Below, in pieces: positions 17,326 through 25,473 of a stretch of DNA of 64,000 nucleotides; the first letter of the stretch is position 1, and every line of letters begins with the position of its first letter. Origin of the DNA: TMP-7 sp038212445 (lineage in GTDB: Bacteria; Acidobacteriota; Terriglobia; Bryobacterales; Bryobacteraceae); the NCBI GenBank assembly GCA_038212445.1, contig JBBQUM010000001.1:186001-250000 (forward strand), given 5' to 3'. The notes under the pieces are model-generated. The model was not told the origin of the DNA. It ran no database searches and was given only the letters and a program-made list of their open reading frames with translations. The translations under genes were made by a program, and so were the position numbers.

Positions 17326-17609
17326 TCCATCGGCCGCCTCCGCGTTTCACAGTAGGGGAGTCCCCAAAAGTGGGGGAGGACCTCAGCGAAGTGCCTTAGT
17401 TAACGAAAAAGAGCGTCACGCCCCTTGTTTCTTATCGGCGGATGCCCAAGAATCTTAAAAGAACCGTGACATCTCCGTTTCCCGGGCAAACTGCGTCGCG
17501 GCCCTGACCTGTACTAACGTCCTGTAGCTAGAGGACTATTACTCTTAGGTTTTCACTGTATGCTAGTTTACGGTAGTGGGGTTTTGAGGTAAGCTCAAAG
17601 GGCGCTCTC
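17326..17609. promoter_or_regulatory. Divergent control region cpaB / gntR
   Basis: This 284-bp spacer has no gene. It has lower GC than the flanks. Near the cpaB side is a TCCCC/GGGGA inverted repeat with an A-rich loop (17361-17377). On the gntR side an AT-richer stretch (17520-17590) includes TAGCTAGAGGAC and ends in GAGGTAAGCTCAAAGG before the ATG. GntR/FCD regulators often control a divergent neighbour, but I see no clear dyad of the TNGTnnnACNA kind. Promoters for both genes are inferred from position only. Confidence 0.4.
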
Positions 17610-18314
17610 ATGTCGAAAGGTTCTTTCCTAAAACCAGTTAAGCCAGACTCGCTCTCCAGACAAGTCTATGACAGTCTTAAGGAAGCGATTTTCGGCGGAC
17701 GCTTTCAACCCGGTGAGGTATTACGCGAACTTCATCTGGCAAAGATGTTTGAGGTGAGTCAGGCGACCATTCGGGAAGCGCTCGTCCACCTCGAGCAATC
17801 AGGATTAGTCATTCGCGAACAAAATCGGAAAACGTCTGTCACAAGCCTGACCCGACAGGAAATCAGTGACCGTCTGGCGATTCGCGCCGTGCTTGAGGAA
17901 GTCGCGTTTATTTCGGCTGCCAGGAACATGGACGATGCGGATATCAAGCGTCTCAGCGCACTCGGCCAGACCGTGCAGAAATCGATTGAGAAAGCCAGTT
18001 GGCGCGATCTTGCGATGAACGACCTGCGCTTTCACGATTTCGTCTGGGAACGCGCCGAGAATCCGATTCTGCGCCGCACGCTAGAGCATCTCACTACGCC
18101 GCTGTTCGCTTTTCTCGGCGTTCTTCATGAGAACGGATTGGCCGAAGTACAGCCGGATGTCCGTACTCACGAAGAACTGGTTGAAGCGCTCAAGACCCGA
18201 GATGAAGAGCAGGTTCGTCGCGCCGTCGCCAAGCACGTTAACGCCTCCTACGATCTGTTCCTGCGTTCCAACACTCCGAGCCTCGACAAAGTCGCCAAGA
18301 GCGCCGGCATCTAG
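17610..18314 (+). CDS. GntR-family regulator, FCD (FadR-type) subfamily
   Basis: The 234-residue protein has an N-terminal winged HTH (LSRQVYDSLKEAIFGGRFQPGEVLRE, MFEVSQATIREALVHLEQSGLV) and a C-terminal helical FCD domain (about 90-220). The FCD domain contains AIRAVLEEVAF, DLRFHDFVWERAENPILRR and DVRTHEELVEAL, with His residues that usually bind a metal near the effector pocket. FCD regulators respond to organic acids or sugar acids. It is divergent from cpaB and 39 bp upstream of thiG; no metabolic target is adjacent, so its ligand is unknown. Confidence 0.92.
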   Translation: MSKGSFLKPVKPDSLSRQVYDSLKEAIFGGRFQPGEVLRELHLAKMFEVSQATIREALVHLEQSGLVIREQNRKTSVTSLTRQEISDRLAIRAVLEEVAFISAARNMDDADIKRLSALGQTVQKSIEKASWRDLAMNDLRFHDFVWERAENPILRRTLEHLTTPLFAFLGVLHENGLAEVQPDVRTHEELVEALKTRDEEQVRRAVAKHVNASYDLFLRSNTPSLDKVAKSAGI

Positions 18315-18353
18315 GAATCGGCATCGCACTCGCCTTAGCGGGATAATATATGC

Positions 18354-19133
18354 ATGCCTGACGTCCTTCGCATCGCCGATCGCGTTTTTCAATCCCGCCT
18401 GTTCGTCGGCACGGGAAAATATCGCAGCTTCCAGGAGATGGCCCGCTGTCACGCCGCTTCGGGCGCGGAAGTGGTCACGGTGGCGGTACGTCGCGTCAAT
18501 CTGACGGATAAGTCGAAAGAGTCGCTGCTCGATTACATCGACCGCGAGAAGCTGTTCATCCTTCCCAATACGGCCGCGTGCTACACCGCCGACGACGCTA
18601 TTCGCACCGCTCGCCTGGGCCGTGAAGTGGGTCTCTCTAATTGGGTGAAGCTCGAAGTCATCGGCGACGAGCGAACGTTGTTCCCCGACAACGCCGGACT
18701 GCTTGAGGCTACGCGTGTCCTCGCCAAGGAAGGCTTTGTCGTCCTGCCCTACACCACTGACGACCTGATTAACGCGCGGCGGCTAATTGACGCCGGCGCG
18801 GCCGCGGTGATGCCTCTTGGCGCGCCCATCGGTAGCGGACTCGGCATCCAAAACCGCACCAATCTGCGAATTCTTCGCGAGATGATCACTGAGGTTCCGC
18901 TCATCGTCGACGCGGGAGTCGGCACCGCTTCTGATGCCGCACTCGCCATGGAACTCGGCTTTGACGGCGTGCTGATGAATACAGCGATCGCTGCCGCGGA
19001 CGATTCGGAGAAAATGGCCGAGGCTATGAAATACGGCGTACAGGCAGGTCGTCTCGCGCATCTCGCCGGCAGGATGGAGCAGAAGCTTTACGCTTCAGCG
19101 AGCAGCCCGGCGGCGGGCGTCGTGGGGCGCTGA
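18354..19133 (+). CDS. thiG: Thiazole synthase ThiG
   Basis: The 259-residue TIM-barrel protein carries ThiG motifs FQSRLFVGTGKY, LPNTAACYTADDAIRTARLGRE, WVKLEVIGDERTLFPD (Lys99 is the expected Schiff-base lysine) and MPLGAPIGSGLGIQN with VDAGVGTASDAALAMELG. ThiG builds the thiazole phosphate of thiamine from deoxyxylulose phosphate, ThiS thiocarboxylate and dehydroglycine. No thiS, thiO/thiH or TPP riboswitch is seen beside it, so the rest of the pathway must be elsewhere. Its 3' end overlaps the convergent truA gene by 39 bp. Confidence 0.95.
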   Translation: MPDVLRIADRVFQSRLFVGTGKYRSFQEMARCHAASGAEVVTVAVRRVNLTDKSKESLLDYIDREKLFILPNTAACYTADDAIRTARLGREVGLSNWVKLEVIGDERTLFPDNAGLLEATRVLAKEGFVVLPYTTDDLINARRLIDAGAAAVMPLGAPIGSGLGIQNRTNLRILREMITEVPLIVDAGVGTASDAALAMELGFDGVLMNTAIAAADDSEKMAEAMKYGVQAGRLAHLAGRMEQKLYASASSPAAGVVGR

Positions 19134-19901
19134 CGGCGCCTTCGCAATTTCCGGATAGCGGACTTTCTCCAGAAACAAACCAGACGACGGCGCGGTCCAC
19201 GAGGCTACGTCGAGCTTTTTGTCAGGCTTGCCGTTCAGCAGTTGCGCGAACTCCTCCTGTGTGACGTCGCCCAATCCGATTTTCACCAGTACGCCCACCA
19301 GCCGGCGGACCATACGCCAGATAAAATGCGACGCCTCGATACGGAACACGATCATGTCGTCCTCGATTTCGAGGCTGGCCGACTCTACGACGACTACGGT
19401 CGACTCGTCGGGACGCGAAGCATCGAGCGCACGGAAGCAGACAAAGTCATGGCGTCCGGCGATCATGCGTGTGGCGCGCTGCATGGCCGGCAGGTCCAAC
19501 TCGCCCTTCACCCACCACACATAGCGCTTGGCGAATGCGCGCTTGCGGCGCGAGATGCGGTACTGATAAACCCGCGCGGTAGCGTCGTGGCGGGGATGAA
19601 AGCGTGGAAGCGCGGGCTCAGCATGGTGAATTACGACATCAGCCGGCAGGTGGTCGTTCAGTCCACGGATCAGCTCTTCGGGACTTGGATCATGCTTCAC
19701 CTTGGCGCGCAGGCTGGCTACCTGGGCCAGCGCGTGAACGCCAGCGTCCGTTCGGCCTGAACCCTGGACATCCACTTCCGCGCGGAAGAACTCCTCAGCG
19801 GCCTTTCGAATCTCGCCCTGGACGGTGCGCGCGTTTACCTGCGCCTGCCAGCCGCTATATTTCGATCCGTCGTACTCCAGTGTTAGTTTCCAGGTGATCA
19901 T
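19095..19901 (-). CDS. truA: tRNA pseudouridine(38-40) synthase TruA
   Basis: The 268-residue enzyme has the family's first motif LEYDGSKYSGWQAQ and the catalytic Asp52 in GSGRTDAGVHALAQ. Downstream are ARVYQYRI, GRHDFVCFRA and FIWRMVRRLVGVL, all typical of TruA. It converts U38-U40 of the anticodon arm to pseudouridine. The last residues (KVRYPEIAK...) extend slightly beyond the usual end, which produces the tail-to-tail overlap with thiG. The start ATG at 19901 is the first codon of the conserved region. Confidence 0.94.
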   Translation of the reverse strand: MITWKLTLEYDGSKYSGWQAQVNARTVQGEIRKAAEEFFRAEVDVQGSGRTDAGVHALAQVASLRAKVKHDPSPEELIRGLNDHLPADVVIHHAEPALPRFHPRHDATARVYQYRISRRKRAFAKRYVWWVKGELDLPAMQRATRMIAGRHDFVCFRALDASRPDESTVVVVESASLEIEDDMIVFRIEASHFIWRMVRRLVGVLVKIGLGDVTQEEFAQLLNGKPDKKLDVASWTAPSSGLFLEKVRYPEIAKAPSAPHDARRRAAR

Positions 19902-19970
19902 TTCGCCAACGCCTTCCCATTGTGCACGTTTATTAGCAACGGGCGCCCTGAAAACAGCATCACATCTCGC

Positions 19971-20540
19971 ATGAAGATAGGCATTCTCGGAAAAGGCAAT
20001 GTAGGTGGCGCGCTAGGCGAAGCCTGGACGCGCGCCGGACACCAGGTCACTCTGGCTGGACGATCAAATCTGGCTGAGGCCGCCAGGGCAGGGGAAGTGG
20101 TGGTGTGCGCGCTGCCGTGGCCGGCAACAAAGGACGCGCTGACGTCACTCGATCTCAAGGGAAAAATTCTCATCGATGCCACCAATCCGATGCTTCCCGA
20201 TTTGAGCGGTCTGGAGTTGGGAACCACGACGTCGGGTGGTGAGAAAGTGGCGGAATGGGCGAAAGGCGCCCGCGTCGTGAAGGCGTTCAATTCCACCGGC
20301 GCCAACAACATGGCGGCTCCTGAATACGATGGCATGAAGGTTTCGATGTTGTACTGCGGCGATGATGCCGAAGCCAAGCGCGTCGCTGCAAAGCTCATCG
20401 CTGATGTCGGCTTCGAGCCCCACGACGCCGGCCCGCTATCCAATTCACGATCGCTCGAACAACTGGCGATGCTGTGGGTTTGGATGGCGTTTCACGGCAC
20501 CGGTCGCGAGTTCGCGTTCCAGGTGGTGAAGCGCCCCTAG
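19971..20540 (+). CDS. NADP-dependent F420 reductase-like dinucleotide-binding protein
   Basis: The 189-residue protein starts with a Rossmann motif MKIGILGKGNVGGALGEAW, then VTLAGR and VVCALPWPATKDAL. The middle carries DATNPMLPD and VVKAFNSTGANNM, which match the F420:NADP+ reductase (NPD/FNO) family. These couple F420H2 or other substrates to NADP(H). Acidobacterial members may instead act as small oxidoreductases of unknown substrate. The ATG at 19971 is used because it begins the Rossmann strand; an ATG at 19920 would add 17 non-conserved residues. It is convergent with rho. Confidence 0.85.
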   Translation: MKIGILGKGNVGGALGEAWTRAGHQVTLAGRSNLAEAARAGEVVVCALPWPATKDALTSLDLKGKILIDATNPMLPDLSGLELGTTTSGGEKVAEWAKGARVVKAFNSTGANNMAAPEYDGMKVSMLYCGDDAEAKRVAAKLIADVGFEPHDAGPLSNSRSLEQLAMLWVWMAFHGTGREFAFQVVKRP

Positions 20541-20563
20541 TTTGATGGCTGCGATGGACGGAT

Positions 20564-22306
20564 CTAGCCGCTCATCGCAGCGAGAAACTCGCCGTTACTG
20601 CGCGTCCGGTTCAGCTTGTCGAGCAGCAATTCCATGCTCTCCACCGGCGACAGCGGATTGAGCACTTTGCGCAGAACCCACACGCGGTTTAGCTCTTCCT
20701 TGGGGAGCAACAGCTCTTCCTTACGCGTACCGCTCTTAGTAATGTCGATGGCCGGAAACACGCGCTTGTCCATCAGCTTGCGATCCAAGTGGACTTCCAT
20801 GTTGCCGGTTCCCTTGAACTCTTCAAAGATGACGTCGTCCATTCGGCTACCGGTGTCGATCAGCGCGGAGGCGACGATGGTCAGCGATCCGCCTTCCTCG
20901 ATGTTGCGCGCCGCGCCGAAGAAGCGCTTCGGACGTTGCAACGCGTTGGAGTCAACACCACCCGAGAGGACTTTTCCAGAGGGTGGAACCACTGTGTTGT
21001 AGGCGCGTGCCAGACGCGTGATCGAATCGAGCAGGATGACGACGTCGCGCTTGTGTTCTACCAGGCGCTTAGCCTTCTCGATCACCATCTCCGCAACCTG
21101 TACGTGACGCGAAGCCGGTTCGTCGAAGGTGGAACTGATGACTTCGCCCTTCACCGAACGCTGCATGTCGGTGACTTCTTCCGGGCGCTCGTCAATCAAC
21201 AGGACGATGAGTGATACTTCCGGATGATTGGTGGTGATGGAATTGGCGATGCTTTGGAGCAGCATCGTCTTACCAGTGCGGGGCGCTGCGACGATCAGTC
21301 CGCGCTGTCCCTTGCCGATCGGCGTCAGTAGATCCATGACGCGGCCGGAATAGTTGTCCTTGGCGGTTTCAAGCTTGAAGCGCGAGGACGGATACAGCGG
21401 CGTGAGATTGTCGAAGAAAATCTTATTGCGCGACTCTTCCGGCGGTTCGAAATTGATCGCGTCTACCTTGATCAGCGCGAAGTAACGTTCGCCTTCCTTG
21501 GGCGGACGGATCTGGCCGGAGATGGTGTCGCCGGTGCGCAGGTCAAAACGTCGAATCTGGGACGGAGAAACGTACACGTCGTCCGGGCCCGGCAGGTAGT
21601 TGTACTCGGGCGCGCGGAGGAAGCCGAAGCCGTCAGGCAGGCACTCGAGAACGCCTTCAGAGAAGATCAGACCGCTCTTCTCGGCCTGGCTTTGGAGGAT
21701 CTTGAAGATCAATTCCTGCTTGCGCAAACCAGCTGTGCCGACGACACCCATGTCCTTGGCAATCTGGTTCAGATTCTGAATGCTCATCTCCTTCAACTCG
21801 ACGAGGTCGAGTGTGGGAGTGCCGTTCTTCACCTCACGGCGATCACCGCCGGGATTGGTGGTGCGCTTGTGCGGACGTTCGTTCGGATCATGGGGCGCGG
21901 CGCCGGCGGCAGGAGCGGCTACAGGGGGCTTCGTCTCGACGGGCGGTTCGGTTGCCGCGGCAGGCTTCTCGACACCGGGCTTCTCAGTTGCCGCCGCCTT
22001 CTGTGCCGGCTCAACTGGCACCTTCTCGGCAACAGCCTTGCTGTCAGGAACGGCCTTGGCTTCAGCGGGCGGCCGGCTGTCAGCCTGAGCCTTATCGGCC
22101 GGGGCTTTGTCGGCGGTGGGCTTCTCCGCAGACGCCTTATCTACCGGCGCCTTTTCCGGTTTCTCCCGGGGCTCGCGAGCGTGTTTGCCGCCGCCTTCGG
22201 GCTTGCCCTCTTTAGGAGCCTCAGGCTTCGGGCTCTCCGCCTTATTGCCGTCGGCTGCTTTCTCCGCGTTTACCGCGCGCTCTTGATTTTCGATATCGCT
22301 TGCCAA
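20564..22306 (-). CDS. rho: Transcription termination factor Rho with long disordered N-terminal extension
   Basis: The 580-residue protein has the full Rho core from about residue 166: the Rho N-terminal helical motif (DLVELKEMSIQNLNQIAKDMGV), the cold-shock-like RNA-binding domain (GVLECLPDGFGFLRAPEYNYLPG), Walker A VAAPRTGKTMLL, Walker B VVILLDSITRLARAYN and the R/Q-loop SGGVDSNALQRPKRFF. Residues 1-160 are Ala/Lys/Pro/Glu-rich with repeats of the type EKP, ADKA and PADKAQAD, predicted to be disordered. The start is TTG at 22306 with GAGGG just upstream, as no ATG exists before residue 174. It overlaps engB by 37 bp, so the two are probably co-transcribed. Confidence 0.95.
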   Translation of the reverse strand: MASDIENQERAVNAEKAADGNKAESPKPEAPKEGKPEGGGKHAREPREKPEKAPVDKASAEKPTADKAPADKAQADSRPPAEAKAVPDSKAVAEKVPVEPAQKAAATEKPGVEKPAAATEPPVETKPPVAAPAAGAAPHDPNERPHKRTTNPGGDRREVKNGTPTLDLVELKEMSIQNLNQIAKDMGVVGTAGLRKQELIFKILQSQAEKSGLIFSEGVLECLPDGFGFLRAPEYNYLPGPDDVYVSPSQIRRFDLRTGDTISGQIRPPKEGERYFALIKVDAINFEPPEESRNKIFFDNLTPLYPSSRFKLETAKDNYSGRVMDLLTPIGKGQRGLIVAAPRTGKTMLLQSIANSITTNHPEVSLIVLLIDERPEEVTDMQRSVKGEVISSTFDEPASRHVQVAEMVIEKAKRLVEHKRDVVILLDSITRLARAYNTVVPPSGKVLSGGVDSNALQRPKRFFGAARNIEEGGSLTIVASALIDTGSRMDDVIFEEFKGTGNMEVHLDRKLMDKRVFPAIDITKSGTRKEELLLPKEELNRVWVLRKVLNPLSPVESMELLLDKLNRTRSNGEFLAAMSG

Positions 22307-22854
22307 ATTTCCCTCACTCCCCGGCTTGTTACGGCCGAGAACGGCAACGGCTCTGCATCTTGCATTTGCCGGCGGATGGCATCCATTCCGCGCCGTTCTT
22401 CATTCTTCGACAACTTGTCTACCTTAGTGGCGACTACTACAAATTGCCGTTGGTGGAACTCCAGCCATTCCTTGAGTTCCAGATCCTTCTCCATCCATCC
22501 ACGCCGCGAGTCGAGCAGGATGACGCACAACTCTAATTGACGTCGCTGCTCGAGATAGCTCTCGACCAACTGCTTCCACTCGGCCTTAATGTCTTTGGGA
22601 ACTCGAGCGTATCCATAACCTGGCAGATCAGCGAAGACCATATCCTCGCCAACCTTAAAGAAATTGATGAGCTGTGTGCAACCAGGCCGGGCACTCGTGA
22701 ACGCCAGACCATCCCGGCCGACCAGGGCATTGAGAAGGCTCGACTTTCCGACGTTGCTCCTACCCAGGAAAGCAACCTCTGGCAAGTCGTGCCCATCCAC
22801 CCTGTCCGGAAACTGCTCGGGTTTGGCTGCACTTATTATAAACCTAGCTAGCAT
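22270..22854 (-). CDS. engB: Ribosome biogenesis GTPase EngB (YsxC/YihA)
   Basis: The 194-residue GTPase has G1 FLGRSNVGKSSLLNAL, G2 near SARPGCTQLINFF, G3 FADLPGYGYA, G4 VVATKVDKLSK and the G5 region PFSAVTSRGV. These fit EngB, which helps late large-subunit assembly. The length is normal for the family and the start ATG agrees with the conserved N-terminus (ARFIISAAKPEQFP). Its 3' end overlaps the start of rho on the same strand. Confidence 0.95.
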   Translation of the reverse strand: MLARFIISAAKPEQFPDRVDGHDLPEVAFLGRSNVGKSSLLNALVGRDGLAFTSARPGCTQLINFFKVGEDMVFADLPGYGYARVPKDIKAEWKQLVESYLEQRRQLELCVILLDSRRGWMEKDLELKEWLEFHQRQFVVVATKVDKLSKNEERRGMDAIRRQMQDAEPLPFSAVTSRGVREIWQAISKIKSAR

Positions 22855-22905
22855 CTGAGTGGCGGAGAGCTAATGGCGACTGGCAGGCAGCTACTTCTTC
22901 TCGCG

Positions 22906-22929
22906 ACTCGCCACTCATCACTCGCCACT
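22906..22929. repeat. Two copies of the ACTCGCCACT repeat after lon
   Basis: ACTCGCCACT occurs at 22906-22915 and again at 22920-22929, just beyond the lon stop and before engB. The same 10-mer, direct or inverted, occurs three more times in the lon leader. The spacing of 14 nt makes a small direct repeat. The stretch 22855-22931 otherwise holds only the lon-engB spacer. Confidence 0.75.
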
Positions 22930-22931
22930 TC

Positions 22932-25355
22932 CTAGTGCGTGATCTTATCTTCGGCCCGTCCGGCCGCTTCGGTAGTCGCCGTTACCGGCGCCGGCAGCGG
23001 CAGTGGCTCCACCTCGCGCTCCAGCGCGATCTTCAGAACCTGGTCCATTGATTCGACGAAATTCAGCTTCATTTCCTTACGAATATTTTCAGGCATATCC
23101 GGGAGGTCCTTCTCGTTGTCCTTCGGCAGGACGATCTCGAAGATCCCCTGGCGGTGCGCCGCCAGCAGTTTCTCCTTCAAGCCGCCGATGGGAAGCACGC
23201 GGCCGCGAACCGTGATCTCGCCGGTCATGGCAATGTCGCAACGAACGGGAATGTTGGTCAACGCACTGCAAATGCTGGTGGCGATGGTAATTCCGGCCGA
23301 CGGTCCATCCTTGGGAATGGCGCCCTCGGGAACGTGAACGTGGATGTCGAGATGGCGGTAGAAGTCCCGCGCCAGCCCCAGCGTGTGCGCCCGGCTGCGA
23401 ACGTAACTCATCGCCGCATGCGCCGACTCCTGCATCACGTCGCCAAGCTTTCCGGTGGTGGTGAGCTTGCCGCGACCTTCCATGATGGTTGCTTCGGTGG
23501 TGAGAATCGACCCGCCCACTTCAGTCCATGCCAGTCCGATCGTGCCGCCGACTTCGTTGTGCTTATCGGCGCGGGTGTCGCGGAACTTGTGCGGACCCAG
23601 GAACCCGGTGACCGTCGCGTCGGTCATGATCACCTTCTCCGACTTGGCTTTCTTGCCCTCGCCCATCAGGTTCACAACCTGGCGGGCTACCTTCCGGCAC
23701 AGATTGCCGACCTCGCGCTCCAGGTTACGGACTCCAGCTTCACGCGTGTAGTACTGAACCAGCGACTTCAGACCTTCGTCGCTAAACTCGATGCGGTCCG
23801 ATGTGAGACCTGTGCCTTCCATCTGCTTGCGCACCAGGAAGCGCTTGGCAATCTCCATCTTCTCGAACTCGGTGTAGCCCGAAAGACGTATAACTTCCAT
23901 ACGATCCTGCAACGCCGGCGGGATTGTATGAAGCACGTTCGCAGTAGCGATGAAAAATACGTTGCTGAGGTCGTACTCGACGTCCAGGTAGTGGTCGACG
24001 AACATGTAGTTCTGTTCCGGATCGAGCACTTCGAGCAGCGCAGCCGACGGATCTCCACGGAAATCGGTGGACATCTTGTCGATTTCGTCGAGCATGAAAA
24101 CCGGGTTGCGCGTGCCGGCCTTCTTCATCATCTGGATTACCTGGCCGGGCAGGGCACCGATGTAGGTACGGCGATGGCCGCGAATCTCGGCCTCATCGCG
24201 CACACCGCCAAGCGACATGCGAATGAACTTGCGTCCAGTGGCTTTCGCGATGGACATGCCAAGCGAGGTCTTGCCAACGCCGGGAGGTCCGACAAACAGG
24301 AGAATGGAACCCTTGGGATTCTTTACCAGGCGGCGCACGGCGAGGAACTCAAGGATGCGCTCCTTGATCTTCTCGAGGCCGTAGTGATCGCTCTCGAGCA
24401 CTTCCTGCGCGAACTTCAGATCGCGGATTTCCTTCGACTTTTTCTTCCACGGCACTGCGAGCAGCCAGTCGAGGTAGTTGCGCGACACGGTGGACTCGGC
24501 CGACATCGGCGGCATGTTCTCCAACCGGCGCAATTCGGCGATCGCCTTGTCGTAGGCGTCGGCGGTCATGCCGGCGGCCTCGATCTTCTTCTTCAGTTCG
24601 TCGGTTTCGCTCTTCTCGCCGCGGCCCAGTTCCTTCTGGATGGCCTTGATTTTCTCGTTGAGGTAATACTCTTTTTGCGCCTTCTCCATCTGGCGCTTCA
24701 CGCGGCCCTGGATGGTGCGGTCGACGTTGAGCTTCTCGATTTCGATATCCAGCATCTCGGCGACACGCGTCAAGCGGTCGATGGGATCGAAGATTTCGAG
24801 CAGTTCCTGCTTTTCCTCGATGGTGAGTTGGAGATTCGCGCCAACCGTATCCGCTAGCTTGCCGGGATCGTCCACGCGAATTGCCGCGATCATCGTCTCG
24901 TAGTTGAGATTCTGGCTCAGCTTGACGTACTGCTCAAAGAGTCCGGTAACGCGCGTGGTGAGCGCCTCGAGTTGGGCGCCGGCCTCCACCCGGTAATGCG
25001 AAGTCTTCACCACCGCGCGGAAGAAGCCTTCCTCCTCGGATACCGAAACAATCTTGCCGCGCTCGATGCCCTCCACCAGAACCTTGATATTGCCGTCGGG
25101 CAGGCGAAGGCTCTGCACGATATTGGCGACGGTGCCGACACCGTAAATCTCATCGGGACGGGGTTCGTCGATCGAGGCATCGTGCTGTGTTGCGAGGAAA
25201 ATCTTCTTGTCGCCGGACAACGCCTCTTCGAGCGCGCGAACACTGGATTCGCGACCGACCACAAACGGCGTCATCATGTAAGGGAAAATTACGACGTCCC
25301 GGATGGGCATCATCGGTAGACGTCGGGAGTCGGATTTTTCTTTAGAAGTGAGCAT
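22932..25355 (-). CDS. lon: ATP-dependent protease Lon
   Basis: The protein has about 807 residues. The N-terminal LON domain (LPMMPIRDVVIFPYMMTPFVVGRE) is followed by a helical coiled-coil region (GRVKRQMEKAQKEYYLNEKIKAIQ). The AAA+ module has Walker A FVGPPGVGKTSLG, FIRMSLGGVRDEAEIRGHRR and Walker B PVFMLDEIDKM. The protease domain has the catalytic Ser in PKDGPSAGIT and Lys in GGLKEKLLAAHRQG. It degrades misfolded and regulatory proteins in the cytoplasm. The start at ATG 25355 precedes LTSKEKSD; an upstream in-frame ATG at 25433 would translate the intergenic repeats and is rejected. clpX lies upstream but is separated by a terminator. Confidence 0.95.
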   Translation of the reverse strand: MLTSKEKSDSRRLPMMPIRDVVIFPYMMTPFVVGRESSVRALEEALSGDKKIFLATQHDASIDEPRPDEIYGVGTVANIVQSLRLPDGNIKVLVEGIERGKIVSVSEEEGFFRAVVKTSHYRVEAGAQLEALTTRVTGLFEQYVKLSQNLNYETMIAAIRVDDPGKLADTVGANLQLTIEEKQELLEIFDPIDRLTRVAEMLDIEIEKLNVDRTIQGRVKRQMEKAQKEYYLNEKIKAIQKELGRGEKSETDELKKKIEAAGMTADAYDKAIAELRRLENMPPMSAESTVSRNYLDWLLAVPWKKKSKEIRDLKFAQEVLESDHYGLEKIKERILEFLAVRRLVKNPKGSILLFVGPPGVGKTSLGMSIAKATGRKFIRMSLGGVRDEAEIRGHRRTYIGALPGQVIQMMKKAGTRNPVFMLDEIDKMSTDFRGDPSAALLEVLDPEQNYMFVDHYLDVEYDLSNVFFIATANVLHTIPPALQDRMEVIRLSGYTEFEKMEIAKRFLVRKQMEGTGLTSDRIEFSDEGLKSLVQYYTREAGVRNLEREVGNLCRKVARQVVNLMGEGKKAKSEKVIMTDATVTGFLGPHKFRDTRADKHNEVGGTIGLAWTEVGGSILTTEATIMEGRGKLTTTGKLGDVMQESAHAAMSYVRSRAHTLGLARDFYRHLDIHVHVPEGAIPKDGPSAGITIATSICSALTNIPVRCDIAMTGEITVRGRVLPIGGLKEKLLAAHRQGIFEIVLPKDNEKDLPDMPENIRKEMKLNFVESMDQVLKIALEREVEPLPLPAPVTATTEAAGRAEDKITH

Positions 25356-25362
25356 CGGGAAA

Positions 25363-25448
25363 GAGTGACGAGTGATGAGTGGCGAGTGACGAAGGTAAAT
25401 CCCAGCGACGGCCAGTGACTCGCCACTCGTCACTAGCCACTCGCCACT
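25363..25448. repeat. Inverted repeat cluster (AGTGGCGAGT family) in the lon leader
   Basis: AGTGGCGAGT occurs at 25378-25387 and its reverse complement ACTCGCCACT at 25418-25427 and 25439-25448, with degenerate copies between (AGTGACGAGTGATG, CGTCACTAGCCAC). In the lon transcript these fold into a long imperfect hairpin of about 28 bp. Two more copies lie past the lon stop. A related word CACTAGCCACT recurs at 59092-59102. This looks like a small intergenic palindromic repeat family rather than a coding sequence. Confidence 0.7.
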
Positions 25449-25473
25449 AAAAAGCTGGCCTAGCCAGCTTTTT
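25449..25473 (-). terminator. Intrinsic terminator enclosing the clpX stop codon
   Basis: On the minus strand AAAAAGCTGGC and GCCAGCTTTTT form a perfect 11-bp stem whose 3-nt loop is TAG, the clpX stop codon (25460-25462). The GC-rich part (GCTGGC/GCCAGC) is followed at once by five T residues. This is the form of a Rho-independent terminator. It would end clpX transcripts right at the coding end and isolate lon. Confidence 0.75.

Noticed and set aside
23154..24857. Long open frame (567 codons) on the plus strand
   Set aside because: It is fully antisense to lon, which has all motifs; the product is His/Arg/Leu-rich without family signs.
25356..25433. N-terminal extension of Lon
   Set aside because: The 26 extra codons read through the intergenic repeat (HSPLITRHSFP) and are not part of the LON domain.
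25363..25448. CRISPR-like array
   Set aside because: Repeats are only about 10 bp, unevenly spaced and in both orientations; no cas genes.
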